This document shows positions 25,840-35,593 of a stretch of 39,494 nucleotides of DNA, piece by piece (positions within the stretch are counted from its first letter, which is position 1; each line of letters starts with the position of its first letter). Source of the DNA: Bacteroidales bacterium. Its GTDB lineage: Bacteria; Bacteroidota; Bacteroidia; Bacteroidales; Tenuifilaceae. The position numbers and the translations under genes were made by a program. A model generated the notes under the pieces. The model did no database searches, was not told the origin of the DNA, and worked only from the letters and a program-made list of their open reading frames with translations. The stretch spans positions 1-39,494 of the forward strand of contig JANYLA010000045.1 of NCBI GenBank assembly GCA_025361485.1, in the 5' to 3' direction.

Positions 25840-26916
25840 ATGTCAAATAAAATAAGGGTATTAATTGTTGATGATTCAGCCGTTGTTCGGCTAACCTTGT
25901 CACAGATTATATCTTCTGACCCAATGTTGGAAGTTATGGGAACTGCCTCTGATCCTTTTTTTGCTGCAAAAAAAATTTCCGAAGAAGTTCCTGATGTAAT
26001 TACTCTCGATGTAGAAATGCCTAAAATGGATGGTTTGACTTTTCTTAAAAAGATTATGTCTCAGCATCCAATACCTGTAGTAATAATTTCAAGTTTAACC
26101 GAAGCGGGTACTCAAACAGGATTAAAAGCCTTGGAGTACGGTGCTGTTGAGATTATTACAAAACCTCAAATGAATACAAAGCAGTTTATTGAGGAATCGC
26201 AGATTAGAATTTGTGATGCAATTAAAGCAGCCGCAGCTGCAAAAATAAATCGCAAAAAGAATATTGAAATCCAACATGTTCAGCCTAAGCTAACTGCTGA
26301 TGCAATGCTTTCTCCAAATTCTGTTAGCCATAGTATGATTAAAACTACCGAGATTGTTGTTGCTGTCGGAGCATCGACAGGTGGAACAGAAGCTATTTCA
26401 ACTTTTTTGCAGGCTATGCCTATCGATTGTCCTGGTATTGTTATTGTTCAGCATATGCCTGAGAAGTTTACTACTTCTTTTGCAAATCGTTTAAATGAAA
26501 TTTGTAAAATTACAGTTAAAGAAGCTGCTGATGGTGACAATGTTTTATCCGGTCAAGCACTTATAGCACCCGGAAATTTTCATACTTTATTAAAACGGAG
26601 CGGTGCTAGATACTATGTTGAGATTAAAGAAGGACCTCTTGTAAACCGACATAGACCATCTGTAGATGTTCTCTTCAGGAGTACTGCTAAATACGCTGGT
26701 CCCAATTCAATTGGAGTTATAATGACCGGTATGGGTGATGATGGTGCAAGGGGATTGCTTGAAATGAAAGAGGCTGGAGCTAAAACTATTGCTCAGGATG
26801 AAAAGAGCTGCATTGTTTTTGGAATGCCCAAAGAGGCAATTAAACTTGGTGCCGCAGATAAAATTCTTCCTCTTGAAAGTATTGCACAGTATGTTATTAA
26901 ACCGAATATGATTTAA
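25840..26916 (+). CDS. cheB: Chemoreceptor methylesterase CheB
   Basis: The 358-residue protein has an N-terminal receiver (D11/D12, phosphorylated D57 in [11 protein letters not shown], Lys in ITKPQ), a linker of about 40 residues, and the methylesterase. The catalytic triad is visible: S179 in [12 protein letters not shown]205 in IVQHMPEKF and an Asp in MGDDGARG near 301. Phosphorylation by CheA should activate removal of receptor methyl groups. It ends the core chemosensory operon; about 155 bp separate it from the GAF/PAS gene. Confidence 0.97.
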   Translation: MSNKIRVLIVDDSAVVRLTLSQIISSDPMLEVMGTASDPFFAAKKISEEVPDVITLDVEMPKMDGLTFLKKIMSQHPIPVVIISSLTEAGTQTGLKALEYGAVEIITKPQMNTKQFIEESQIRICDAIKAAAAAKINRKKNIEIQHVQPKLTADAMLSPNSVSHSMIKTTEIVVAVGASTGGTEAISTFLQAMPIDCPGIVIVQHMPEKFTTSFANRLNEICKITVKEAADGDNVLSGQALIAPGNFHTLLKRSGARYYVEIKEGPLVNRHRPSVDVLFRSTAKYAGPNSIGVIMTGMGDDGARGLLEMKEAGAKTIAQDEKSCIVFGMPKEAIKLGAADKILPLESIAQYVIKPNMI

Positions 26917-27071
26917 CTTTTCACTGATAAGATTTGTTCTTTTATTTTAATAAGAATGTGTATTACTTGATAGATTAAACAAATCAAATAGCATTGTTCT
27001 ATTAAAAAAAAGAATTATAAGGCATCATTAGAATTAAAAAATATCTATTTTTAGTCAAATTTTCGGCTATT

Positions 27072-29354
27072 ATGGATCGTGAATATTCAAAATCCTTTGT
27101 AATAAAAAACGCCCTTATCGGGTTTGGATCAGGACTGTTTCTGCTTTTTATCATTTTCTTTTTTGAAGCACTTTACTATAAAATTGCACTAACATTCTCC
27201 GGGGCGCTTGAATTGCATAGAATTACACCGATTCTTTATTTGTTGGATTTAATACCAATAATCTTTGGAATTATCTCTTTCTATCTTTTTAAAAGCAGTT
27301 CCGTTTTTAAAACTCAAATAACTAATATTCTTGAGTTAGAACAATCACGCCAACGAAAACTTTATCGTTTTGTTGAAAAATTAAAAGAAGGAGATATTGA
27401 TGCAGAGTATCAAATTGAAGAATCTGATGTACTTGGTCGATCAATAGTTAGTCTACGTGATAATATTAAGGTTAGCAAACTTGAAGAAAATGCAAGAAGG
27501 AAAGAAGATGAACAGCGAAATTGGGTAGCCGAAGGGATGGCAAAATTTGGAGAAATTCTTCGGTCGCATAATGATAATATGGAAGAACTGTCCTATCAAA
27601 TAGTAAGGAATCTTGTTAAATATATAGACGCAAATCAAGGTAGTATATATCTGCTAGAAGATCAGGATCCGAGCGATAAACATTTGTTGCAAACCGCTTG
27701 CTATGCTTATGAACGAAGAAAATTTGCAGATCAACGGGTTGAATGGGGTGAAGGATTGGTTGGTACATGCGTACTTGAAGCCCATACCATTTTCTTAAAG
27801 AAAGTTCCGGACAGCTATTTAAATGTTACATCCGGACTTGGAAAGGCTAATCCACGCTGTATTATTATAGTTCCCCTTAAAGTCAGAGAAGATATTCATG
27901 GAGTTTTAGAAATAGCTTCATTTAACTACTTTGAACAATTTCATATCGATTTTATTGAAAAAGTTGCGGAAAGCATTGCATCGACAATTGCCACTGTTAA
28001 AATAAATCTTAGAACTTCTAAACTTCTTCTTGAATCACGGCAACAAGCTGAAACACTTTCAACGCAAGAAGAGCAGATGAGGCAGAATATGGAGGAACTC
28101 CAGGCTACTCAAGAAGAAGCTGCTAGTCAAGCAGAGAAGTTTGTTAGCTTCACGAATTCCGTTAACCATACACTTATTCGGGCTGAATATGATATGAATG
28201 GTACTTTGCTTTATGCAAATACTCGCTTTCTAAATAAACTTGAATATACCAGCAATAGTGACGTTGAGGGTAAACATATCTCTATGTTTATTAATAAAAA
28301 AGATCGAACATGGTTCGAGGAGCTATGGAAAACCCTTGCTAAAGGGGGCAAGCATTTTGAGGGAGATATGAAGCATGTTACCCGCAGCGGAAAAGATCTT
28401 TGGACAATTGCAACATACACATGTGTTCGGAATCAATTTGGAGGGGTAGATAAGGTGCTTTTTTTAGCTATTGATACCACTGATCAGAAAAAACAAAGCC
28501 TCGATTACGAAGGGCAGATCAACGCCATGATACTATCTAGCATAAAGAGCGAATTTACTCCAACTGGTGATTTGATTGATGCTAATGAAAAGTTTTTAAT
28601 AGCTACTGGCTATAACATTCATGATGCGAAGAAAAAATCGATATATGATTTTATTCCCGAAAACGATCGCAAGCTGATAGAAAGAATATGGGATGATATT
28701 ACTCATGATATTCCTTACGAAGGATCAATTAGAATAATAGTTAACAATGGGGAGGAAAGATGGCTTAGAGTAACTTTCTCAGTTGTAAAAGATATGTATG
28801 AAGAGGTTGCCAAGATAATTTTCATTGCCAATGATATAACCCGTGAAAAAACGATGGAGAGAGAGACCAAAGAGCAGACCGAACGCTTAATGGTTCAGGA
28901 AGAGCAGCTCCGTCAGAATGAGATTGAACTAAATCGCAAACTTCGCGAAGCCCGCGAGGAGGTTAAGAATCAGTTTAAAGAGGTTGAAAAAGTTAAGATT
29001 CGTAACGAAAAGATTTTAGAGGGTTTTCTTGATGCAGTAATCATTACCGATAAGAATGGTGTTGTTAGCTTCTTTAATAATGCTGCTGAACAACTATTCG
29101 AAACAACGAAAAGCAATATTATAGGGCAAAATATACGAATTCTTTTTCCAAGTTATCTGGATGATAAGGATGAATTCCTTGATGCATATCTCGATCCTGA
29201 AAAGGATAAGGTTGTTGGTCAACGTCGTGAGATTAATATTACAACCCAAAGTGGCAACGAGATAAATGTATTAATGCTTCTTTCAGAAACTAAAATTGGA
29301 AGGGAAACGACCTATACCGCATTTATTCAAAATATCTCGGTTGACTTATTCTAG
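27072..29354 (+). CDS. Membrane GAF and PAS sensor protein without output domain
   Basis: The 760-residue protein has two membrane helices at about residues 12-40 and 52-74, a HAMP-like segment to about 140, then a GAF domain at about 160-320. GEGLVGTCVLEA is typical of Bacteroidota HAMP-GAF sensors. A coiled coil with STQEEQMRQNMEELQATQEE leads to two PAS domains (about 350-600), a second coiled coil, and a final PAS to the end. No kinase, receptor tip, cyclase or DNA-binding domain is present. It may act through a separate kinase, for example the sensorless kinase-like protein upstream. It is closed by a clear terminator. Ligand unknown. Confidence 0.88.
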   Translation: MDREYSKSFVIKNALIGFGSGLFLLFIIFFFEALYYKIALTFSGALELHRITPILYLLDLIPIIFGIISFYLFKSSSVFKTQITNILELEQSRQRKLYRFVEKLKEGDIDAEYQIEESDVLGRSIVSLRDNIKVSKLEENARRKEDEQRNWVAEGMAKFGEILRSHNDNMEELSYQIVRNLVKYIDANQGSIYLLEDQDPSDKHLLQTACYAYERRKFADQRVEWGEGLVGTCVLEAHTIFLKKVPDSYLNVTSGLGKANPRCIIIVPLKVREDIHGVLEIASFNYFEQFHIDFIEKVAESIASTIATVKINLRTSKLLLESRQQAETLSTQEEQMRQNMEELQATQEEAASQAEKFVSFTNSVNHTLIRAEYDMNGTLLYANTRFLNKLEYTSNSDVEGKHISMFINKKDRTWFEELWKTLAKGGKHFEGDMKHVTRSGKDLWTIATYTCVRNQFGGVDKVLFLAIDTTDQKKQSLDYEGQINAMILSSIKSEFTPTGDLIDANEKFLIATGYNIHDAKKKSIYDFIPENDRKLIERIWDDITHDIPYEGSIRIIVNNGEERWLRVTFSVVKDMYEEVAKIIFIANDITREKTMERETKEQTERLMVQEEQLRQNEIELNRKLREAREEVKNQFKEVEKVKIRNEKILEGFLDAVIITDKNGVVSFFNNAAEQLFETTKSNIIGQNIRILFPSYLDDKDEFLDAYLDPEKDKVVGQRREINITTQSGNEINVLMLLSETKIGRETTYTAFIQNISVDLF

Positions 29355-29373
29355 ACTTCTATAAGTGATTTTT

Positions 29374-29404
29374 AGAGGAGTTGAAGTATTTCATCTCCTC
29401 TTTT
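29374..29404 (+). terminator. Rho-independent terminator closing the signalling region
   Basis: AGAGGAG and CTCCTCT pair, with an inner TGAA/TTCA stem across one T-T mismatch and a GTAT loop. TTTTAATTT follows. It lies 19 bp after the GAF/PAS stop. Confidence 0.85.
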
Positions 29405-29527
29405 AATTTCTAATAAGCCTCCAATTCTCTAATCACATCTTTTATCTTTCAACTCTTTACTTTAACCTGTTAATAACTTAATCATTTATCATACAAGTAT
29501 CTAGTAATTCATTGCCATTAAAGTTCG

Positions 29528-29555
29528 TTGTCTAAACTCATTTTTACTATTTTTG
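29528..29555 (+). promoter_or_regulatory. Promoter for dnaX, TTG-N17-TATTTTTG
   Basis: TTG at 29528-29530 and TATTTTTG at 29548-29555 are 17 bp apart and match the Bacteroidota -33/-7 pattern. Transcription would start near 29561, so translation from the ATG at 29596 is favoured. Confidence 0.65.
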
Positions 29556-29595
29556 TATACTCTAATTGCGTTTTATAAGCGTATTAATTCAAACT

Positions 29596-31317
29596 ATGGA
29601 GAACTTTATTGTTTCGGCTCGTAAATATCGTCCATCACTCTTTAATAGCGTTGTTGGGCAGCTATCCATAACTACTACTCTAAAGAATGCCATTCAGCGC
29701 AAGCATTTAGCACAAGCATACCTTTTTTGCGGACCAAGGGGGGTTGGTAAAACTACATGCGCTCGAATTTTTGCAAAAACGATTAACTGCTTAAATCTAA
29801 ATTCGCAGATTGAAGCTTGTAATGAGTGCGAGAGCTGCGTTTCGTTTAATTCATCACGATCGTTTAATATCCACGAGCTCGATGCGGCTTCCAATAACTC
29901 CGTTGAGGGTATCCGAAAGCTGATTGAGCAAGTGCGAATCCCTCCACAAATCAGCAAGTATAGTGTGTATATTATCGATGAGGTTCACATGCTATCACAA
30001 TCAGCTTTTAATGCGTTTTTAAAAACACTTGAGGAGCCACCTGCTCATGCTATATTTATACTTGCAACCACCGAGAAGCACAAGATTCTTCCTACAATTC
30101 TTTCTCGATGCCAAATTTACGATTTTAACCGTATTAAAGTAGAGGATACCGTTACTTATCTTGAGTTTATCGCAAAAACTGAGAATGTAAAGTATGAGGT
30201 TGAAGCGTTAAACATTATTGCACAAAAGGCTGATGGAGCAATGCGCGACGCCCTTTCGATATTCGATCAGGTAGTTAGCTTTAGCGATAATAATATCACC
30301 TATGCCAATGTAATTGAAAATTTGAATGTTCTTGATTATCAATACTACTTCAAGCTAACAGATGATTTTCTTAAGGGTGATTTTGCTGATACGCTACGAG
30401 TATTTGATGAGTTGCTTTCCAAGGGTTTTGATGCACAGCAGTTTGTTGCTGGATTAAGCATTCATGTCCGAAATTTATTGGTTTGTAAAGATAATCAAAC
30501 CTTATCGTTACTTGAAGTTGGTGCAGCCATTGCCGAAAGGTATAAAACGATGTCGGCCATTTGTCCTCCAGAGTTTTTAATCGGTGCGCTTGACATCACT
30601 AACCAGTGTGATGTTACGTTCCGACAGAGTACTAACCAACGACTTCATGTTGAGCTGATGCTGATTAAACTTTGCGGTCTTAATCAGGAAAAAAAAAAAG
30701 ATAGCAGCTCAGCTGTAGACGAGTTTATAAAAGAACCTGAGGTCAAGAGAATTATTACTAGCCAACCCATTGATTCATCGGTTAATGAACCCGTTATAAA
30801 ACCACAGGTAAGGACTGTTGGCCCTAAATCATTTTCTATAAAAGGAGCAGTTAATGGAACTCCTCAAGTTAAACAGCCCGAAAATATTGATATTGAGCCC
30901 GAAGCAACTTACGAAGATTCAGGTTCAATTCCTGAAATAGAGGAGATCGTACCCGACATTAACGAGGATAATTTAAAAGATAATTGGCTACTATTTGCCA
31001 ATAGAATCAAGGACTCAAATCCAAACCAAAGCAGCATTTTGCAAACCTATTTGCCCCAGTTGGTAAATGAATTTCAGATTGCTATTGTTCTTGAAAGCCA
31101 ATTACAGGTTGATATATTTCTCGAAATTAAACCCGATTTAGTCTTATTTCTTCGAAATCAGTATAAGAGCAAAATGATTAATATTGTTGAAACCATTGAA
31201 GAGCAGCAAACGCAGAATAGCAAACCCTATACAAATGATGATAAGTTTAAATTTATGATTCAAAAAAATCCTTCATTGGTAAAGCTGAAGCAGGATTTAA
31301 ATCTTGATTTTAGCTAA
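29596..31317 (+). CDS. dnaX: DNA polymerase III subunit gamma/tau
   Basis: The 573-residue clamp-loader ATPase starts MENFIVSARKYRP, the common start in this phylum; a TTG 30 bp upstream would add unrelated residues. Walker A is GPRGVGKTTCARIFAK and Walker B is IIDEVHMLSQSAF. The zinc site comprises a Cys in TINCLN and CNECESC. Residues 360-460 are a low-complexity linker. The C-terminal part (about 460-573) is the tau-like domain. I saw no slippery A-run of the type that makes gamma in E. coli, apart from an A9 at about 30692-30700 which lies in a Lys codon run. Confidence 0.96.
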   Translation: MENFIVSARKYRPSLFNSVVGQLSITTTLKNAIQRKHLAQAYLFCGPRGVGKTTCARIFAKTINCLNLNSQIEACNECESCVSFNSSRSFNIHELDAASNNSVEGIRKLIEQVRIPPQISKYSVYIIDEVHMLSQSAFNAFLKTLEEPPAHAIFILATTEKHKILPTILSRCQIYDFNRIKVEDTVTYLEFIAKTENVKYEVEALNIIAQKADGAMRDALSIFDQVVSFSDNNITYANVIENLNVLDYQYYFKLTDDFLKGDFADTLRVFDELLSKGFDAQQFVAGLSIHVRNLLVCKDNQTLSLLEVGAAIAERYKTMSAICPPEFLIGALDITNQCDVTFRQSTNQRLHVELMLIKLCGLNQEKKKDSSSAVDEFIKEPEVKRIITSQPIDSSVNEPVIKPQVRTVGPKSFSIKGAVNGTPQVKQPENIDIEPEATYEDSGSIPEIEEIVPDINEDNLKDNWLLFANRIKDSNPNQSSILQTYLPQLVNEFQIAIVLESQLQVDIFLEIKPDLVLFLRNQYKSKMINIVETIEEQQTQNSKPYTNDDKFKFMIQKNPSLVKLKQDLNLDFS

Positions 31318-31324
31318 TTGAAGG

Positions 31325-31353
31325 TTGTGTTGAGCTCTTTTTGAGTAATTTTG
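31325..31353 (+). promoter_or_regulatory. Promoter for ferritin gene, TTG-N18-TAATTTTG
   Basis: TTG at 31325-31327 and TAATTTTG at 31346-31353 are 18 bp apart and fit the Bacteroidota consensus. It lies 43 bp before the ferritin ATG. Confidence 0.65.
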
Positions 31354-31395
31354 TTTTAAAGTAAACGCTGATTATTAAACATAAATTTTCAAATC

Positions 31396-31914
31396 ATGAT
31401 AGCTAAAAGAGTTGAAGAAACAATTAACAAGCAGATAAACGCTGAACTTTGGTCTGCTTATCTGTATTTATCGATGTCTGCTTACTATTCATCCATCGGA
31501 TTGAGTGGTTTTGCAAATTGGATGCGCATTCAGTGGCAGGAGGAGGTATCTCATGCCCTAAAATTTTTTGATTATCTGGTAGAACGTGGCGGAACACCAC
31601 TTCTAACAGCAATCGACGATGTTCAAAAGAAATGGGATGGACCGCTTGCTGCATTTGAGGAGGTTCAAAAGCACGAGCAGCACGTTACTGCTTTAATCAA
31701 TAACCTTATGGATGTTGCCATTGAGGAGAAAGATCATGCAACTAAAAGCATGTTACAGTGGTATGTAGATGAGCAGGTTGAAGAGGAAGCAAATGCTCAG
31801 GCAATTGTTGATAATTTACGCCTTGTTGGGGGTAAAGGCGATGGTCTTTTACTTCTTGATAGAGAATTAAAGCAACGTGTGTTTGTTGATTCTACGATTA
31901 AGCCAAAAGCATAA
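31396..31914 (+). CDS. ftnA: Non-haem ferritin
   Basis: The 172-residue four-helix ferritin oxidises and stores iron. The ferroxidase residues are in INAELWSAYLYLSMSAYY and WQEEVSHALKFFDYL, with further Glu and Gln in HEQHVTALI and YVDEQVEEEANA. Length and the C-terminal fifth helix match bacterial FtnA. No haem-binding Met pattern of bacterioferritin is seen. It has its own promoter and terminator, so it is a single-gene unit. Confidence 0.95.
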   Translation: MIAKRVEETINKQINAELWSAYLYLSMSAYYSSIGLSGFANWMRIQWQEEVSHALKFFDYLVERGGTPLLTAIDDVQKKWDGPLAAFEEVQKHEQHVTALINNLMDVAIEEKDHATKSMLQWYVDEQVEEEANAQAIVDNLRLVGGKGDGLLLLDRELKQRVFVDSTIKPKA

Positions 31915-31992
31915 TTTATAAAATTTCTCTCAGCATGACATTATAGCATAGCTAGCAAAACAACATTCATTTTTTGGCATAAAATTCAACTT

Positions 31993-32017
31993 GGGCGCAA
32001 TAAAATGCGTCCTTTTT
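31993..32017 (+). terminator. Rho-independent terminator after ferritin
   Basis: GGGCGCA and TGCGTCC form a 7 bp stem with one G-U pair and a 6 nt loop, followed by TTTTT. It is 79 bp after the ferritin stop. Confidence 0.75.
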
Positions 32018-32072
32018 GATTTTGCATGGTATTTGAGATTGAATAACCTTCTAGCAAATCCAAAAAAACGGT

Positions 32073-32080
32073 TAAATTTG
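32073..32080 (+). promoter_or_regulatory. -7 element TAAATTTG before secA
   Basis: TAAATTTG matches the TAnnTTTG consensus exactly and lies 36 bp before the secA ATG. No clear TTG was found at the expected distance upstream. Confidence 0.5.
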
Positions 32081-32116
32081 CTCGTTCAAAAAAAAGTATA
32101 AAATAATATCAAAGTA

Positions 32117-35100
32117 ATGGGAATTATAGATGGTATAATTGCAAAGTTCTTTGGAACCAAGACCGAACGGGACTTGAAAGAGCTGATGCCGATAGTAAAT
32201 CAGATTAAAGAAGTTTATCCTCGTTTTGTCGACTTAACTCACGATGAGTTACGTAGCGAAACGTTACGATTAAAGAGTAAAATTCGCGATTATATTTCTG
32301 CAGAAGAGAGTAAAATTGCTGAAATGAAAGCTCAGATAGAACTAGAAGGCGTTGACTTTGATGAGAAGGAACGAGTTTATTCAGAAGTAGATAAAATAGT
32401 TAAACAGATTGATGTTAAGATTGAAGAGATTCTTAACGAGATATTACCCGAAGCATTCTCAATTGTAAAAGAAACCGCACGCAGATTCAAGGAGAATGAA
32501 ACGATTGTTGTAACGGCAAACAGCTTTGATAGGGATTTAGCAGCAACAAAAGATTTTGTAACCATTGAGGGCGATAAGGCAATTTATAAAAATCGCTGGT
32601 TAGCAGGTGGAAATGAAATTGTATGGGACATGGTTCATTACGATGTTCAGCTGCTTGGGGGCGTTGTGCTACATCAAGGAAAAATATCTGAGATGGGAAC
32701 AGGTGAGGGTAAAACGCTTGTTGCGACACTACCTGTATTCCTAAATGCCTTAGCTGGTAAAGGTGTTCATATTGTAACTGTAAACGATTATTTGGCACGT
32801 CGTGACTCAGAGTGGATGGGACCAATCTATGAATTCAATGGTTTATCGGTTGATTGTATTGATAGGCATCAGCCAAATTCTGAAGCTCGCCGTAAGGCAT
32901 ATTTAGCCGATATAACTTTTGGAACTAATAACGAATATGGTTTCGATTATCTACGTGACAATATGTCAATTTCGCCCGAAGACCTAGTGCAGCGCAAGCA
33001 TCACTATGCCATTGTGGATGAGGTTGACTCCGTTTTAATTGACGATGCTCGTACACCTCTTATTATATCTGGACCTGTACCGAAAGGCGATATTCAGATG
33101 TTCGATGAGTTTAAGCCTAAAGTTGAAAAGCTTGTAAGTGCACAAAGAAATCTGGTTACTCAACTACTTGCAGATGCTAAAAAGTTAATAAGTGAAGATA
33201 AAACCGAAGAGGGTGGTTTACTTCTTCTTCGTGCTCATAAAGGGATGCCAAAGTACAAGCCCTTAATTAAATTTTTGAGCGAACAAGGGATGAAAGCCCT
33301 CATGCTTAAAACGGAAAACTATTACATGCAGGATAATAATAAAAACATGCATGTTGTAACAGATGACTTGTTCTTTATTATCGATGAAAAACAAAATGCT
33401 GTAGAGCTCTCCGATAAAGGTATCGATTTAATCACAACTACTTCTGAAGATTCTAAATTCTTTGTTCTACCCGATTATGGAAGCGAAGTTGCTGATCTTG
33501 AAAAGAGTAGTTTGAGTCAATCGGAGCGACTAGCTGCAAAAGAGACTATACTTCGTGATTATTCAATAAAATCGGAGAGGGTACATACTGTTCATCAGCT
33601 GCTCAAGGCATATTCAATGTTCGAGAAGGATATTGAATACGTTGTGATGGACAATAAGGTTAAAATTGTTGATGAGCAAACAGGTCGTGTTCTTGAAGGA
33701 CGTCGATATTCCGATGGTTTACATCAAGCTATTGAGGCGAAGGAGAAGGTTAAGGTTGAGGATGCTTCTCAAACATTTGCAACTATTACCTTACAGAACT
33801 TCTTTAGGATGTACCACAAACTTGCTGGTATGACAGGTACTGCCGAGACCGAAGCTGGTGAGTTTTGGACTATCTATAAGTTAGATGTGGTGGTGGTTCC
33901 TACAAATAGAAGAGTCGTTCGTAAGGATATGGAGGATTTGGTTTACAAAACCAAACGCGAAAAGTACAACGCTGTTATCGATGAAATTGTAACTCTTACC
34001 AATAATAATCGTCCTGTACTAGTAGGTACAACATCGGTTGAGATTTCTGAGTTATTGAGCCGAATGCTCAAGATTAAAGGGATTAAACATAACGTTCTTA
34101 ATGCGAAGTTACACCAACGCGAGGCTGATATAGTTGCCGAAGCAGGTCGGGCCAAAACCGTTACCATTGCTACCAACATGGCTGGTCGTGGAACTGATAT
34201 TAAGCTTACGCCCGAAGTTAAAGCTGCAGGTGGTTTAGCAATCATTGGTACAGAGCGTCACGAATCACGCCGTGTTGACCGTCAGCTTCGTGGACGTGCT
34301 GGTCGTCAGGGAGATCCGGGTTCATCACAATTTTTTGTATCGCTTGAGGATGAGCTGATGAGGCTTTTCGGTTCTGATCGTATTGCAAAAATCATGGATA
34401 GACTTGGCCTGAAAGAAGGTGAAGTTATTCAGCATTCAATGATTTCAAAGTCGATTGAACGTGCGCAGAAAAAGGTGGAGGAGAACAACTTTGGTACTCG
34501 TAAGCGTTTGCTTGAATATGATGATGTAATGAACTCACAACGTGAGGTTATATATACGCGCCGCCGTCATGCATTGTTTGGTGAACGGGTTGATGTGGAT
34601 GTTGCAAATATGCTTTATGATGTTTGTCAAGCGGTGGTTAACGATTGCCATGGTAATTTGCCATTTGAAGATTTCAACCTTGAACTCATTCGCAATTTGT
34701 CAATTGAATCGCCAATCGACGAAAAAGAATATTTTCAAATTAATGCTGTCGATCTAACTGAGAAAATCTACCAATCAGCAATTGATTCATACCAACGAAA
34801 AACGGCGATAATTGCAAATCAGGCTTATCCTGTTATTAAAGATGTTTACGAGAAACAGTCTGCTTTATACGAGAATATAGTTGTTCCAATCTCCGATGGT
34901 CAAAAGGTTTTTCAAGTTGTTACAAATCTTAAAAAATCATACGAATCAGGAGGCAAGGAGTTAATCCGTTCATTAAGCAAATCAATTAGCTTAATGGTGG
35001 TTGATGATTATTGGAAAGAGCATCTACGAGAGATGGATGAGCTAAAACAGAGCGTACAGAATGCATCGTATGAGCAGAAAGATCCTTTGTTAATCTACAA

Positions 35101-35404
35101 GTTTGAAGCTTACCAGCTATTCAAAATAATGCTCGATAAGATGAACCGTGATGTTGCATCGATACTTGTTAAAGCCTATATTCCATCACGTGATCCAAGT
35201 CAAATTCAAGAGGCTAAGCAACATAGGAAGATGGATATGAGTAAATATGAAACTAGCCGAACCGATGCGCTAGAGGCAGGTGCAAATACCCAAGAACGAA
35301 GACATGAACCCATTCGGGTTGAGAAAAAGGTTGGTCGTAACGATCAGTGCCCATGTGGAAGTGGTAAAAAGTACAAAGCATGCCACGGACGGAATGAGGC
35401 GTGA
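32117..35404 (+). CDS. secA: Preprotein translocase ATPase SecA
   Basis: The 1,095-residue motor drives proteins through SecYEG. It shows Walker [14 protein letters not shown], the DEVD box [31 protein letters not shown] and the C-terminal zinc site [14 protein letters not shown] that binds SecB or ribosomes. It is longer than E. coli SecA (901 residues) because of an insertion of about 130 residues in NBD1 after the DEVD box, common in this phylum. It is monocistronic, as the hairpin repeat at 35473-35541 separates it from argS. Confidence 0.97.
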   Translation: MGIIDGIIAKFFGTKTERDLKELMPIVNQIKEVYPRFVDLTHDELRSETLRLKSKIRDYISAEESKIAEMKAQIELEGVDFDEKERVYSEVDKIVKQIDVKIEEILNEILPEAFSIVKETARRFKENETIVVTANSFDRDLAATKDFVTIEGDKAIYKNRWLAGGNEIVWDMVHYDVQLLGGVVLHQGKISEMGTGEGKTLVATLPVFLNALAGKGVHIVTVNDYLARRDSEWMGPIYEFNGLSVDCIDRHQPNSEARRKAYLADITFGTNNEYGFDYLRDNMSISPEDLVQRKHHYAIVDEVDSVLIDDARTPLIISGPVPKGDIQMFDEFKPKVEKLVSAQRNLVTQLLADAKKLISEDKTEEGGLLLLRAHKGMPKYKPLIKFLSEQGMKALMLKTENYYMQDNNKNMHVVTDDLFFIIDEKQNAVELSDKGIDLITTTSEDSKFFVLPDYGSEVADLEKSSLSQSERLAAKETILRDYSIKSERVHTVHQLLKAYSMFEKDIEYVVMDNKVKIVDEQTGRVLEGRRYSDGLHQAIEAKEKVKVEDASQTFATITLQNFFRMYHKLAGMTGTAETEAGEFWTIYKLDVVVVPTNRRVVRKDMEDLVYKTKREKYNAVIDEIVTLTNNNRPVLVGTTSVEISELLSRMLKIKGIKHNVLNAKLHQREADIVAEAGRAKTVTIATNMAGRGTDIKLTPEVKAAGGLAIIGTERHESRRVDRQLRGRAGRQGDPGSSQFFVSLEDELMRLFGSDRIAKIMDRLGLKEGEVIQHSMISKSIERAQKKVEENNFGTRKRLLEYDDVMNSQREVIYTRRRHALFGERVDVDVANMLYDVCQAVVNDCHGNLPFEDFNLELIRNLSIESPIDEKEYFQINAVDLTEKIYQSAIDSYQRKTAIIANQAYPVIKDVYEKQSALYENIVVPISDGQKVFQVVTNLKKSYESGGKELIRSLSKSISLMVVDDYWKEHLREMDELKQSVQNASYEQKDPLLIYKFEAYQLFKIMLDKMNRDVASILVKAYIPSRDPSQIQEAKQHRKMDMSKYETSRTDALEAGANTQERRHEPIRVEKKVGRNDQCPCGSGKKYKACHGRNEA

Positions 35405-35472
35405 GTTTAATTGTTTTGTTTCAATGCAAGGTGTTAATTATTGGATGTTTTATCGCTTTCTTGTACTATTTG

Positions 35473-35541
35473 TGGAATAATGGAATGATGGAAAAATGGA
35501 AAACAATTGAGTATTAACTCTTCCACCATTCCAGTATTCCA
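35473..35541. repeat. TGGAATRA octamer repeats forming a long hairpin between secA and argS
   Basis: Four 8-bp units (TGGAATAA, TGGAATGA, TGGAAAAA, TGGAAAAC) run from 35473 to 35504. A 19 bp segment at 35523-35541 is the reverse complement of 35473-35491 with two mismatches, so the RNA can fold into a 19 bp stem with a 31 nt loop. It lies 68 bp after secA. Similar TGGAA-rich intergenic repeats look like a dispersed family. It may end or protect secA mRNA; there is no T-tract. Confidence 0.8.
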
Positions 35542-35593
35542 AATATCCTTTTATAGTAAAGCATTATACATTAAATATATATCTAAAGTAAGG

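Noticed and set aside
26931-26985. GATTTGTT/AACAAATC inverted repeat after cheB as a terminator
   Set aside because: The loop is 39 nt and there is no T-tract. It may be chance in AT-rich DNA.
35507-35593. Upstream TTG start for ArgS adding 29 residues
   Set aside because: The extension falls in the hairpin repeat and has no similarity to ArgS; the ATG at 35594 has a purine-rich leader and gives the normal start.
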